A stretch of DNA of 46,603 nucleotides. Source: Methylomonas koyamae. Lineage in GTDB: Bacteria > Pseudomonadota > Gammaproteobacteria > Methylococcales > Methylomonadaceae. A program made the translations under genes and the position numbers. Positions 9,888 through 18,838 of the stretch are shown here, piece by piece; the stretch's first letter is position 1, and the number at the start of each line of letters is the position of its first letter. The stretch covers positions 1-46,603 of the forward strand of contig NZ_LUUK01000002.1 in NCBI RefSeq assembly GCF_001644025.1, given 5' to 3'. The notes under the pieces were generated by a model that worked only from the letters and a program-made list of their open reading frames with translations, was not told the DNA's origin and made no database searches.

Positions 9888-10919
9888 GTGCAGCCCATGC
9901 AAAGACCAACTATAGCCATCATTTCCACGGTGTTAAACGAACGCGAAAGCATTCGGCAATTGCTGGACGCTTTCTTGCGGCAAAGCTTGCGCGCCGATGA
10001 AATCGTCATCGTCGACGGCGGCTCCAGCGACGGTACATTGGACGTGCTGAACGCTTACGCGGCCGAACATCGCAACGTTAAGTTCTTTGTCGAGCCGGGC
10101 GTCAATATTGCCCAGGGCCGCAATATCGCGATCGCCCGCAGCCATTGCGATATTGTCGCCGTCACCGACGGCGGTTGCCGGCCGGTGGACGGCTGGCTGG
10201 CCGCGCTGGTGCAACCCTTGCTGAACGACCCGAACTACGGCGCCGTGACCGGGGTCAGGAATGTCGAAAGCATCAACGACTTCGAGTTCTTCGCCGGCAA
10301 ACTATCCACGTCGGGCAACGCCGCCAACGAGGAGGAACGGGTGTTTCACGGCCGGAATTCGGCATTCCGCAAAAGCGTCTGGCTGGCGGCCGGCGGTTAT
10401 CCGGAATGGCTGTACACCGCCGAAGACACCTTATTCGCCCAGCGCGCCAAGGCCTTGGGCTGCAAGGTGGCGGTAGCGCCGGAAGCGGTGATTTCCTGGC
10501 GCCCACGACCGAATCTGAAAAAACTCGCCAAGCAATATTATTTGTACGGCAAGGGGACCGGGCGGATTGGCCAAACCGACTTGAAAACGGTGTTCTATCA
10601 CTTGCGCAACCACGTGATCTGGATGCTGGCGCTGCTGCTGGGCTTCGGTTTCTTCGGTTTTTGGTTGATCGCGATGGCGGTACTGAGCTTCATGTTTTTC
10701 ACGCTGGTCAATCCGGTCATCACCACCTTAAAGCGCAACAACCCCGACTTGCGGCCGAGCTATTGGTTTTACGTGCCGGTCATCGTCATGGTCCGCAGTT
10801 TTTGCAACAACCTCGGCCAATTGTCCGGCTATTGGGAATACCGCGGCGCCGGGGTATTTCGCGACAATCTGGAACGCTACCGTTCCGGCGATTGGAAGTC
10901 GCCGTTCATCGCCGGTTGA
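9888..10919 (+). CDS. family 2 glycosyltransferase, membrane-attached
   Basis: A 343-residue GT-A enzyme. The start PTIAIISTVLNERESIRQLL, the DGGSSDGT nucleotide-sugar motif and a downstream TEDTLFAQRAK-type ED site are visible. Two hydrophobic helices (about 240-285) near the C-terminus suggest attachment to the inner membrane. The GTG at 9888 is preferred over ATG 9897 because AAAAGG lies 5-6 nt before it. It converges with tesA, leaving 6 nt between stop codons. Donor and acceptor unknown. Confidence 0.88.
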   Translation: MQPMQRPTIAIISTVLNERESIRQLLDAFLRQSLRADEIVIVDGGSSDGTLDVLNAYAAEHRNVKFFVEPGVNIAQGRNIAIARSHCDIVAVTDGGCRPVDGWLAALVQPLLNDPNYGAVTGVRNVESINDFEFFAGKLSTSGNAANEEERVFHGRNSAFRKSVWLAAGGYPEWLYTAEDTLFAQRAKALGCKVAVAPEAVISWRPRPNLKKLAKQYYLYGKGTGRIGQTDLKTVFYHLRNHVIWMLALLLGFGFFGFWLIAMAVLSFMFFTLVNPVITTLKRNNPDLRPSYWFYVPVIVMVRSFCNNLGQLSGYWEYRGAGVFRDNLERYRSGDWKSPFIAG

Positions 10920-10925
10920 CGGCGG

Positions 10926-11528
10926 CTATTTCAGCAGAGGAAGCAAGGACGGCCAAATTTTCTCGACCAGCGCCGGTTGGGCGTCGGCGTTGGGATGCAG
11001 GCCGTCGGCCTGCATCAGTTCCGGTTTCAGCGCAATGTCTTCCAAAATGAACGGCACCCATGCCAACCGTAGCTCGCCGGCTAATTGCGGGTAAACTTCG
11101 TAAAACATCTCGATATAGCGTTTGCCGTAATTGGGGGGAATCTTCATCGCCAGCAACAACACTTCAGCGCCGATGTGTCGCGAGCGGTTGACGATTTCGG
11201 TCAGATTACGCTTCATTTCTTGCGGCGACAGGCCGCGCAAGCCATCGTTGGCACCCAACTCCAGCACCACGACATCGGGCTTGTGACGCGCCAAGATCGA
11301 CTCCAAACGCGCCAAGCCGCCGGCCGACGTGTCGCCGCTGATACTCTCGTTGAATACCGCATGGGGACTGCCGGCGTCGACCAGTTTTTTTTGCAGCAGC
11401 GCGACCCAGCCGAGCTGAACTTCGATGCCGTAACCGGCACTAATACTGTCTCCCAACACCACGATCGTCTTAGCCGCGGCCCCGGCGGGTGCCACACTTA
11501 ATACCATCGCAAGGACCATTCCAGTCAT
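10926..11528 (-). CDS. tesA: arylesterase / multifunctional acyl-CoA thioesterase I
   Basis: A 200-residue SGNH hydrolase, periplasmic by its signal peptide (residues 1 to about 19, ending AGAAA). The block I motif GDSIS holds the nucleophile Ser28, block III is GANDGLRG, and DGLHPN near the C-terminus gives the Asp/His. It hydrolyses acyl-CoA, lysophospholipid and aryl esters in E. coli. The frame stays open far upstream, but the true start is ATG 11528, where homology and the signal peptide begin. That start overlaps the opposite-strand start of ybbA within one CATG, the classic tesA/ybbA arrangement. Confidence 0.93.
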   Translation of the reverse strand: MTGMVLAMVLSVAPAGAAAKTIVVLGDSISAGYGIEVQLGWVALLQKKLVDAGSPHAVFNESISGDTSAGGLARLESILARHKPDVVVLELGANDGLRGLSPQEMKRNLTEIVNRSRHIGAEVLLLAMKIPPNYGKRYIEMFYEVYPQLAGELRLAWVPFILEDIALKPELMQADGLHPNADAQPALVEKIWPSLLPLLK

Positions 11529-12213
11529 GTCAATTAATCGCACAGCCGCTCTACCTGTCATTGTCGCCGAAGGTCTCGGCAAAACCGTTCCCACCTCGGA
11601 TGGGGATTTGCATATCTTGGCATCGGTGAATTTAATCATCAAGCCGGGCGAAAGCATCGCGATCGTCGGCGAATCCGGATCGGGCAAGTCCACGCTGTTG
11701 AGTCTGCTGGCCGGGCTGGACACCCCGAGTAGCGGCTCGGTGATCGTTGCCGGCCGCGATTTGACCCAAATGAACGAAGACGGCCGGGCCGCGCTGCGCA
11801 ACGAGTTGGTCGGATTCGTGTTCCAGTCCTTCCAATTGCTGCCGGCCTTGACCGCGCTGGAAAACGTCATGCTGCCGTTGGAGCTGGCCGGGAACGCGAA
11901 CGCCGAACCGGCCGCCCGAACCTTGCTGGAGCGGGTCGGCCTAGGTAAGCGGCTGCAACATACGCCTCGGCAACTGTCCGGCGGCGAACAGCAACGCGTT
12001 GCGTTGGCGCGAGCCTTCGTCGGCCGGCCGGCGATTTTGTTCGCCGACGAGCCGACCGGCAATCTGGACAGCAACACCGGCGCGCACATCGTCGAATTAT
12101 TATTCGAATTGAACCAGGAATTACACACGACCCTGATTCTGGTAACCCACGACATGAGCTTGGCGGCGCGTTGCCAGCGCACGATACGGCTGGAAGCCGG
12201 GAGCATCGTATGA
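11527..12213 (+). CDS. ybbA: ABC transporter ATP-binding protein YbbA
   Basis: A 228-residue MacB/LolD-type ATPase. The Walker A GESGSGKST is at residues 48-56, the signature LSGGEQQRVALARA near 150, and Walker B ILFADEPTGNLD after it. It powers the large FtsX-like permease encoded next, overlapping it by 4 nt (ATGA). Like LolD/MacB systems it probably works as a mechanotransmitter on envelope substrates rather than a classical importer. It is divergent from tesA with no spacer, so its promoter must lie inside tesA or be shared. Confidence 0.95.
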   Translation: MSINRTAALPVIVAEGLGKTVPTSDGDLHILASVNLIIKPGESIAIVGESGSGKSTLLSLLAGLDTPSSGSVIVAGRDLTQMNEDGRAALRNELVGFVFQSFQLLPALTALENVMLPLELAGNANAEPAARTLLERVGLGKRLQHTPRQLSGGEQQRVALARAFVGRPAILFADEPTGNLDSNTGAHIVELLFELNQELHTTLILVTHDMSLAARCQRTIRLEAGSIV

Positions 12214-14696
12214 AGCGCTTTCGCTTGGCGATGAAAATGCTGTGGCGCGACGGCCGTTCCGGGGAATTGACCCTGTTGGTGATGGCCTTGCTGATCGCGG
12301 TGACCAGTTCGACCGCGATTGCGCTGTTCGCCGACCGACTGCAGCGCACGATGACGCTGCAGGCCGCCGAATTTCTGGCCGGCGACCTAGCCGTCGCCGG
12401 CCCGGCCGCGATCGATCCGGCCTGGCTGGGCAAGGCCGGCGAACTGGGCTTGGCTCAATCGCAAACGGTCGAGTTTCCGAGCATGTTGCTGGAGAACGGC
12501 GAGATGTTGTTGGCCTCGATCAAGGCGACCGGCGGCGGTTATCCGTTGCGTGGCTACCTGAAAACCGGCGACGGCGCGTTCGATCATTTGAGCGAAGTCC
12601 ACGCCGGTCCGGAACCCGGCACCGTTTGGGTCGACAAGCGGGTGCTGCAAGCTTTGAAACTGGAACCGGGCGCCCGGCTGACAGTCGGCGAGGCCGTGCT
12701 GACCGTGACTCGAGTGTTGGGTTACGAGCCGGATCGGCGCGGCGATCTGTACAGTTTCTCGCCGCGAGTGATGATGGCGCTGGCCGATCTGGCCGCGACC
12801 GGTGTGGTTCAACCGGGCAGCCGGGTGCGCTTCGCGTATCAATTCAGTGGCGACGAAACGGCGCTGAACGCTTACCGCGACTGGCTGAAGCCGCAATTGA
12901 ACCCGTCGCAACGCCTGCTGGACGTGCGTAACGACAGGCCGGAACTGGATTCGGCGTTGAGCCGGGCCGAGCGCTATCTGGGGCTGTCCAGCGTCGTGGT
13001 GATTTTAATCGCCGGCGTCGCGATCGCGATGGCCGCCGGCCGCTATACCGAGCGGCATTTCAACGCTACCGCGCTGTTACGTTGCCTGGGCTGCAAGCAG
13101 GGTGAAATCGTGGCGCTGTACTTGGGGCAATTTTTAATGTTGGGTATCGTTACCAGCGGCAGCGGCGCGCTGCTGGGCTGGCTGGCCCAGCACGGCTTAT
13201 TCCTGATGCTGCGCGATTTATTGCCGGCGCGGGTTGCCGACCCCGGCTGGCTGGCGGTCGGTTTCGGCTTCGCCACCGGGCTGGCGATTCTGCTGGGTTT
13301 TGCATTGCCGCCGCTGCTGCGGCTGCGCCGGGTCGCGCCGCTGCGGGTATTGCGCCGCGATCTGGAACCGATGCCGGCCAGCGGCTGGCTGATTTACGGT
13401 TTGGCGCTGAGCGTGGTGGGCGCGTTGATCTGGCGCTATACCGGCGATTGGAAAATGACCGCGACGATACTCGGCATCGGCGCGCTGACCTTGGCGCTGC
13501 TGGGCTTGTTGCTCTACGGCTTGTTGCGCGCCGCCCGCCGCGCGCTGCCGGCCATGAATCTGGGCTGGCGCATGGCCTTGCGCGGCCTGATCAGTCACGG
13601 CCCAGCCGGCATCGGTCAAATCCTGGCTTTCGGCGTGACCCTAGCCGCGATGGCCTTGAGCTTTACCGTACGGTCCGATTTGATCGCCGAGTGGCAAAAG
13701 CAATTGCCGGACCAGGCGCCCAACCACTTTGCGCTTAACATTCTGCCGGACCAGGTCGGCGGTTTTAGTGGGGACATCGCCGGCCTCGGCATCGCCGCCA
13801 GCCCGTTCTACCCGGTGGTGCGGGGACGTCTAATCGAGATCAATCAAGAAGCGGTGCAGCGCCGGGTTAGTAAGGACAGCACCGGCGAAGCGGCGACCCA
13901 ACGCGAACTGAGCCTGACCTGGGCCGAGCAATTGCCCGAGGATAACCGCGTCGTCGCCGGCGACGCCTGGCGGGGCTTGGCGCCCGGCCTAGTATCGGTC
14001 GAACAAAAGCTGGCCGACAATCTGGGTATTCATCCCGGCGACCGATTGAGTTTCACGGTCGGCAGCGAGCGCTTGACCGCGACGGTCGCCAATCTGCGCA
14101 GCGTGCGTTGGGATACGATGCAGCCGAATTTTTACATGATTTTCTCGCCCGGCACGTTGACCGGCTTCCCGGCCACCTACATGACCAGCTTTTATCTGGA
14201 CGAATCGCAAAAATCTCTGTTGACCGGTTTGGTCAAGCGCTTTCCGGCGACGACGATCCTGGAAGTCGATCTGTTGTTGAAGCAGTTCAAAACCATCCTG
14301 ACCCAACTGACCCGCGCCATCGACGTCTTGCTGTACTTCGCGTTGGCCGCCGGGTTTACCGTATTGTTCGCGGCGGTTTACGCCAGCCTGGACCGGCGCA
14401 TCCGCGAGAGCGCCTTGTTGCGCACGCTCGGTGCCGGCCGCGGCTTCTTGCGGCGCGGCCATTGGATTGAGTTCGCGGTGTTGGGCGGAGCAGCCGGCGT
14501 GCTGGCGGTGATCGCGTCGGAAGCGGTGTTGTTTGCTTTGTATAACCGAGTGATGCAGATCGAATACCGGCCCAACTTTACGCTGTGGCTGGCATTGCCG
14601 TTGATCGGCATGCTGGGCGTGGGTTTGGCGGGATTCTGGGGCGTGCGCGGCGTGGTGCGGCAAGCGCCGCTGACGGTTTTGCGACGCATGGATTGA
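12210..14696 (+). CDS. ybbP: FtsX-like ABC permease YbbP
   Basis: An 828-residue inner-membrane protein with an N-terminal TM helix, a large periplasmic domain (about 45-260), a three-helix FtsX block (about 265-400), further TM helices, a second periplasmic domain, and a final three-helix FtsX block after residue 710. The tail RQAPLTVLRRMD is typical. It is the partner of YbbA; the pair is conserved beside tesA. The start ATG 12210 overlaps the ybbA stop. The true substrate is not established in the family. Confidence 0.92.
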   Translation: MKRFRLAMKMLWRDGRSGELTLLVMALLIAVTSSTAIALFADRLQRTMTLQAAEFLAGDLAVAGPAAIDPAWLGKAGELGLAQSQTVEFPSMLLENGEMLLASIKATGGGYPLRGYLKTGDGAFDHLSEVHAGPEPGTVWVDKRVLQALKLEPGARLTVGEAVLTVTRVLGYEPDRRGDLYSFSPRVMMALADLAATGVVQPGSRVRFAYQFSGDETALNAYRDWLKPQLNPSQRLLDVRNDRPELDSALSRAERYLGLSSVVVILIAGVAIAMAAGRYTERHFNATALLRCLGCKQGEIVALYLGQFLMLGIVTSGSGALLGWLAQHGLFLMLRDLLPARVADPGWLAVGFGFATGLAILLGFALPPLLRLRRVAPLRVLRRDLEPMPASGWLIYGLALSVVGALIWRYTGDWKMTATILGIGALTLALLGLLLYGLLRAARRALPAMNLGWRMALRGLISHGPAGIGQILAFGVTLAAMALSFTVRSDLIAEWQKQLPDQAPNHFALNILPDQVGGFSGDIAGLGIAASPFYPVVRGRLIEINQEAVQRRVSKDSTGEAATQRELSLTWAEQLPEDNRVVAGDAWRGLAPGLVSVEQKLADNLGIHPGDRLSFTVGSERLTATVANLRSVRWDTMQPNFYMIFSPGTLTGFPATYMTSFYLDESQKSLLTGLVKRFPATTILEVDLLLKQFKTILTQLTRAIDVLLYFALAAGFTVLFAAVYASLDRRIRESALLRTLGAGRGFLRRGHWIEFAVLGGAAGVLAVIASEAVLFALYNRVMQIEYRPNFTLWLALPLIGMLGVGLAGFWGVRGVVRQAPLTVLRRMD

Positions 14697-14945
14697 CGCG
14701 AGAACGAGGCCTAAGCGTACTTGTCGTCTCCCAGCCGGTGACGCCATTCCCGGCCGTCTTTACAAGTTAATGACGGTTTCCAGCCAATCCTAAAGATATT
14801 AACAAGAGCGACTGTCCTTGTGGGAAGAATTTTGTTTCTTATTTGGAAATTTTAAATCTGTAAAAATGCGTATTGTAAATAAATCCGCTCAGGCCTAAAG
14901 TGAAACCAACTTCACTAACCGACTCGATGCAGTCTAGGAGCAGAA

Positions 14946-15119
14946 ATGAAAAAGGCCGACTCTTTATACAGAGATATCGCGACCGGCGCGTTCTTTTCAG
15001 CCGGCATTTTTGGATTGGTGTTGGAGCAATGGCTGTTATCCATGGCCTTGTTCGGCGCCGCCGCTTTAGCCAGCAATCTGCAACCCGCCAAACCCGCGCG
15101 AGCGATGTCCCGGTTTTAG
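14946..15119 (+). CDS. 57-aa putative membrane miniprotein
   Basis: A short frame beginning MKKADSLYRDIATGAFFSAG and ending AMSRF. One hydrophobic stretch (about residues 14-42) would span the membrane; both ends are basic. TAGGAG lies 6 nt before the ATG, and an intrinsic terminator follows at 15250, so it has its own transcription unit signals. The upstream 14760-14930 region is AT-rich, unlike the flanking genes. No family recognised. Confidence 0.55.
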   Translation: MKKADSLYRDIATGAFFSAGIFGLVLEQWLLSMALFGAAALASNLQPAKPARAMSRF

Positions 15120-15248
15120 CTCGGGTGCCGGTCGAGCCGGCATCTTCGGAGCGCACGGACGCGCGAACGTCGGAAACGGCTAGACCGAGTTTTCCGACGT
15201 TGCTGTAAGTTCGTAGTACCTCCCGTTGTTAAGTGCTCTGTACTTCCA

Positions 15249-15285
15249 CAGCCCCCGTCCGGGACCGGATCGGGGGCTTTTTTTG
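15249..15285 (+). terminator. rho-independent terminator
   Basis: The arms AGCCCCCG and TCGGGGGCT, with an inner TCCGG/CCGGA stem, are followed by a run of seven T on the plus strand. It lies 130 nt after the 57-aa gene and probably ends that transcript. Confidence 0.88.
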
Positions 15286-15713
15286 CGTCGGCGTTTTCGG
15301 CCGGAATCCGCCGCCAACCCACCGAAAACGCCAGCCGCGCCTACCGGCCAACGCAGGTTCGTAGAGCCGTTTGATGCTCCGTTTACCCCAACGAGCATGA
15401 CAGGACGTTGTCCCCGGCGCATCAAACAAACCGATGCGGAAACGGATTTAACCGCGATCCGCAACACCTGATCGGTATGCGCCTATTTTTTGTCCACGCC
15501 GGGAAAAGTCCGTTCCGGCTCGTTATTGCCCGGCCCTTAAATTCCGCGCGCTTGTCGAAGGGCGCACCAGCCGGGGCTTCAACGAACTCGGCCCGACGGA
15601 ATTCCCCTGATCAATAGGGCCGCATTTTTAGCAACTACCGGCAGGAATATGCCTACCGACCAATCCCGTATTCGGCGTAAATAAGCGCGTCGCGCAGCGG
15701 GAATAGCTGACTA
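15286..15713. other. intergenic spacer before the minisatellite
   Basis: About 430 bp with no supported gene. Pieces such as CTTGTCGAAGGGCGCACCAG look like remnants of dispersed repeats, but no defined unit or inverted pair was found. Confidence 0.4.
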
Positions 15714-16072
15714 GGCTTTTAAAATCGCGAGCAAGGCTCGGAGCCTTAGGTTTATTACTCGGCGTGTTGCGCGCGAGACTTTTAGAGTTGCGGGCAAGGC
15801 TCGGAGCCTTGTGTTTATTACTCGGAATGTTGCGCGCAAGGCTTTTAGAGTTGCGGGCAAGGCTCGGAACCTTGCGTTTATTACTCGGAGTGTTGCGCGC
15901 AAGACTTTTAGAGTTGCGAGCAAGGCTCGGAGCCTTGCGTTTGTTACTCGGAGAATTGCGCGCAAAGCTTTTAGAGTTGCGGGCAAGACTCGGAGCCTTG
16001 TGTTTATTACTCGGAGTGTTGCGCGTCAGGCTTTTAGAGTTACGGGCAAGGCTCGGAGCCTTGATTACTCGG
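15714..16072. repeat. 63-bp tandem repeat with internal hairpins (about 5.6 copies)
   Basis: Units start at 15717, 15780, 15843, 15906, 15969 and 16032, exactly 63 bp apart. Each holds the palindrome CAAGGCTCGGAGCCTTG or a close variant, and a TTATTACTCGG block. Because 63 is divisible by three, several frames on both strands stay open and give Leu/Arg- or Ala/Arg-rich 21-residue repeats. None has a ribosome binding site or a plausible protein character, so it is treated as non-coding. Confidence 0.88.
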
Positions 16073-16075
16073 GCG

Positions 16076-16260
16076 CAGTGGAGAGTGTAAGAATTTTTGT
16101 GTAAACGGTCCTGAGGTAGGAGACTACCGATTCCGATAAGGAGGAAGCCATGACCGTATCATCGAAAACCATCCCGACTGACCTGCTCGACGCCTTGATG
16201 TCGAACTATCAAAGCCCCGAAGACCTGATCGGCGCCAATGACCTGCTGAAGCAAGACCTG
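16076..16260 (+). mobile_element. IS256-family insertion sequence, left-end fragment
   Basis: The stretch GAGAGTGTAAG...TTGTGTAAACGG at 16079-16106 resembles an IS256-type terminal repeat. A good ribosome binding site (AAGGAGG) precedes the ATG at 16150, and the first 36 or so residues (PTDLLDALM, PEDLIGANDLLKQ) match the start of IS256 transposases (family form PEDLIGENGLLKQ). Homology stops at about 16260 and a short unrelated frame runs to 16353. The catalytic region and right end are missing, so it is inactive. It abuts the 63-bp array. Confidence 0.7.
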
Positions 16261-16420
16261 AACCCGTGCTGTGGTCGAGTGTCGCTAAAATTTAGTGACG
16301 GCTTACGGCCATTAGTGGTCAGCTACATTTCGACTGTCAGTGACCGCAGTTGAATGATTACCTACCTGTCAGTTTAGCTGAAGATACTTGATTGCAAGAG
16401 CTGCCCCCCACTTGTTCAAC

Positions 16421-16592
16421 AGTCTGTTAACAAAAGGATGGAAAAAAAAAGTTCCAAGACTTGATTTTTGATTTTACGGACCAATACAAGGATTTTGCTG
16501 ACAATCAAGAATTCAAAAAAGATGTCTTGGGAATGATGTTCGATATTGTCATGAAAAAGCAGGGAATGGCAAGCAGAGTAGGAAGACGCTAA
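16421..16592 (+). pseudogene. C-terminal remnant of an unidentified protein
   Basis: An open frame begins after a TAA near 16418 and ends at TAA 16592. It reads ...FDFTDQYKDFADNQEFKK... and closes with a basic SRVGRR tail. It has no start codon that fits and no N-terminal domain. The style recalls C-terminal tails of helicase or type I restriction R subunits, but this is a weak impression. It is AT-rich like the genes after it and ends 26 nt before the CD-NTase start, so it may be the tail of a lost operon partner. Confidence 0.4.
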
Positions 16593-16618
16593 TTTTTATC
16601 AACTAAGTCAAGGAATTT

Positions 16619-17617
16619 ATGGCAACCACCGTAATAGCGGCATTTAATGAATTTTTGAAGAATACAGTTAATTTGGATGCCGAAGATGTGAAGTCGGCAA
16701 GAAGTAGCAGAACTTGGCTGACTGGTAAAATACATGCTTTTCCATTACATGATTCGAGTTTCCCTGCTCTATATTCTGAAATGGATATAAATTTCGGTTC
16801 ATTTGCAAGAAATACAAAAAAAAGACCTCTTGATGATATTGATATGATGATTTGCCTAAATGCTAGGGGCGGATCATATTACGAGTACCCTGATAGGGTT
16901 GAAATAACAGTAGATTCAGATGTAAAAAATTTAAAAGATTTGTGTAACACATTTACTAATACATTAAACTCGGTAAAAGTAGTTAATAAGTTTGTTAGCT
17001 CTTTAAAAGGCGTGCCGCAATATAGGAATTCTGATATAAAAAGAAACCAAGAGGCAGCAGTCTTAAATTTAACCAGCTATGATTGGAGTTTTGATATAGT
17101 CCCTTGCTTTTTTACAAAAGAAGATTACTATGGGAAAACATTTTATCTAATACCTGATGGTGGCGGGAATTGAAAAAAAACAGACCCAAGAATTGATAAA
17201 AATAGAGTTTCAACAATAAATCAAAGAAATAACGGTAATGTTCTTAATGTTATAAGAACAATGAAATATTGGAATAAGAGACCAACGATGCCGACAATGT
17301 CTTCATATCTTATAGAAAACATGATTCTTAATAGATACGAAAACACTACTTCAGCTACTCAATTTGTAGATATTGAGCTTCCTAATTGCTTTCTTTACAT
17401 AAGAGACAATATTTATAATTCTGTTCAAGACCCAAAGGGAATACAAGGAAATATAAATATTCTAACGCTCGATGAAAAGTCAAAAATATGGGATAGAGCA
17501 AACCTTGATTACAATAGATCACTTGAAGCAAGAAATTTGGAAGAACAAGGTAAACATAAAGAATCGATAAATAAATGGAGAGATATTTTTGGCTCAGAGT
17601 TCCCGACTTATGGATAA
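16619..17617 (+). pseudogene. CD-NTase (SMODS-type nucleotidyltransferase) interrupted by an in-frame TGA
   Basis: Would make a cyclic oligonucleotide alarm signal in a CBASS-like anti-phage system. The nucleotidyltransferase core is intact: GS at residues 60-61, D73-I-D75, and a third acid, D159, in SFDIVPCF. After residue 184 (DGGGN) the codon TGA at 17171-17173 stops translation. The same frame then runs on for 147 codons (KKTDPRIDKNRVSTINQ, then MKYWNKRPTMPTMSSYLIENMIL) to TAA 17617. Family members usually have Trp at this spot, so a single TGG-to-TGA change is likely. The truncated product keeps the catalytic acids but lacks the helical C-terminal lobe. The AT-rich base content marks horizontal origin. 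The next gene is its likely effector, 9 nt on. Confidence 0.8.
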
Positions 17618-17626
17618 CTAATAAAT

Positions 17627-18549
17627 ATGGATAATGAAATAATTCTTACGCAAAATAGAGTGGAAAACCTTGATTGCTTGGCAGCCATGCGCTATTTGTA
17701 CAGCAATGCCAAGCTCTATATGAAATGGCAGGTTTTTTTAATGTCATTTTTATAGCTATATTTTCCATAATCGCTTATTTAACTAACAGCGATTTTTTGT
17801 GGTTTAAATATGATTTATCTGCTCATCTTGCATTTTTTAGTATTGTTGTAACCCTGGTGAATACACTGGTATTTGTACCAGTAATAAAAAACAAAAAAGA
17901 GTTAGCTGCAAAAATACAAGAAAAGTTTGACACAAACGTCTTGTCTTTTGATTGGAATGATGTGAATGTTGGAGATCGACCAGATAACGAAGATATAAAG
18001 CTTTATGCTGAAAAATTTAAAGAGAAAAAGAATTACTCCGAGTTAAAAGATTGGTATGCTACTTCAGTGGCTAATGTACCTTTTTACGTTGCAAGGTTTC
18101 TTTGTCAAAGATCTAATCTTGTTTGGAATGTTGGCCTAAGAAAAGAGTATATAAAACTCATTTTTAAATTTTCTGTTATTTTTGGCGTGGTAATCTCTGT
18201 TTTTGGTTTGCTGTCTGATATAACATTTAATAATTTTGTACTAAATATTGCAACGCCATTACTACCTATTCTAACCTTTTGTATAGAGCAATACAGAGAA
18301 AACAAGGATTCCATTGGAAATCTTGAAAAACTTAAACAAGACATGAACTCTTACTGGCAGGAGTTGCTGGAAAATAAAGATTCAATGGAAAACGATGTTT
18401 TTGCCAGGAGAATTCAAGACGAAATTTACAAAAACAGAAAAGACAATCAGCTCTTTTTTGACGAAATCTATGATAGACTAAAAAATAAGTATGAGCATGC
18501 AATGTATTATAATGTTAATCAAATGATCGATAAATATAATAAAAGCTAG
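17627..18549 (+). pseudogene. S-4TM family putative pore-forming effector, with -1 frameshift
   Basis: The frame from ATG 17627 begins MDNEIILTQNRVENL, followed by AAMRYLYSNAKLY, the characteristic start of SMODS-associated 4TM effectors. It stops at TAG 17753. The rest of the family lies in the -1 frame from 17740 to 18549: two TM helices (about 40-85), a soluble stretch with DWY, two more TM helices (about 178-222), then a charged coiled tail. The frames meet at T-TTT-TTA (17734-17740, seven T in all). A -1 slip there gives a 307-residue protein of normal length. Either the gene is broken by loss of one T or it is recoded. The role is membrane disruption on a CD-NTase signal. Confidence 0.8.
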
Positions 18550-18682
18550 TGCCTTTAGGCAGATGGGTAGATATAGCTGTTCGATTCAGCATCCTGTTGT
18601 GTCGTCGGTAGATGTTGCCGCTAAATTCCGAGCAAATATCCAAAGTCAATTTTCATCTAAATTTAGTACAAAGGAGATAGCT

Positions 18683-18838
18683 ATGAAGAAAGTAACGAAA
18701 CAAATACCTCGCAAAGAAACCAAAAGAAGACTTGACCAAAACCTCAACAAAACAATCAAGAAAAAATTCTTGAAATCGGCAATTGTTGTGGCGGCATCTT
18801 TGGCGATACATGGGGCGGTTGGCAACCAATCTGCCTAA
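18683..18838 (+). CDS. 51-aa strongly basic peptide with hydrophobic C-terminus
   Basis: Starts at ATG 18683 after a textbook AAGGAG. The first 31 residues are rich in Lys/Arg (KQIPRKETKRRLDQNLNKTI, KKKFLK). Residues 33-45 are a short hydrophobic helix (AIVVAASLAIHGA), ending NQSA. It lies 133 nt after the S-4TM gene on the same strand and shares its AT-rich composition. No family recognised; it could be a small membrane-active peptide, an accessory to the upstream pair or an unrelated passenger. The strong start signal argues it is real. Confidence 0.5.
   Translation: MKKVTKQIPRKETKRRLDQNLNKTIKKKFLKSAIVVAASLAIHGAVGNQSA

Noticed and set aside
10926..12206. A 426-residue minus-strand frame
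   Set aside because: Only the last 200 residues are TesA; the rest is antisense to ybbA.
15711..16104. Leu/Arg- and Ala/Arg-rich frames of about 90-108 codons on both strands across the 63-bp array
   Set aside because: They stay open only because the unit length is a multiple of three; there is no ribosome binding site and the composition is unlike a folded protein.
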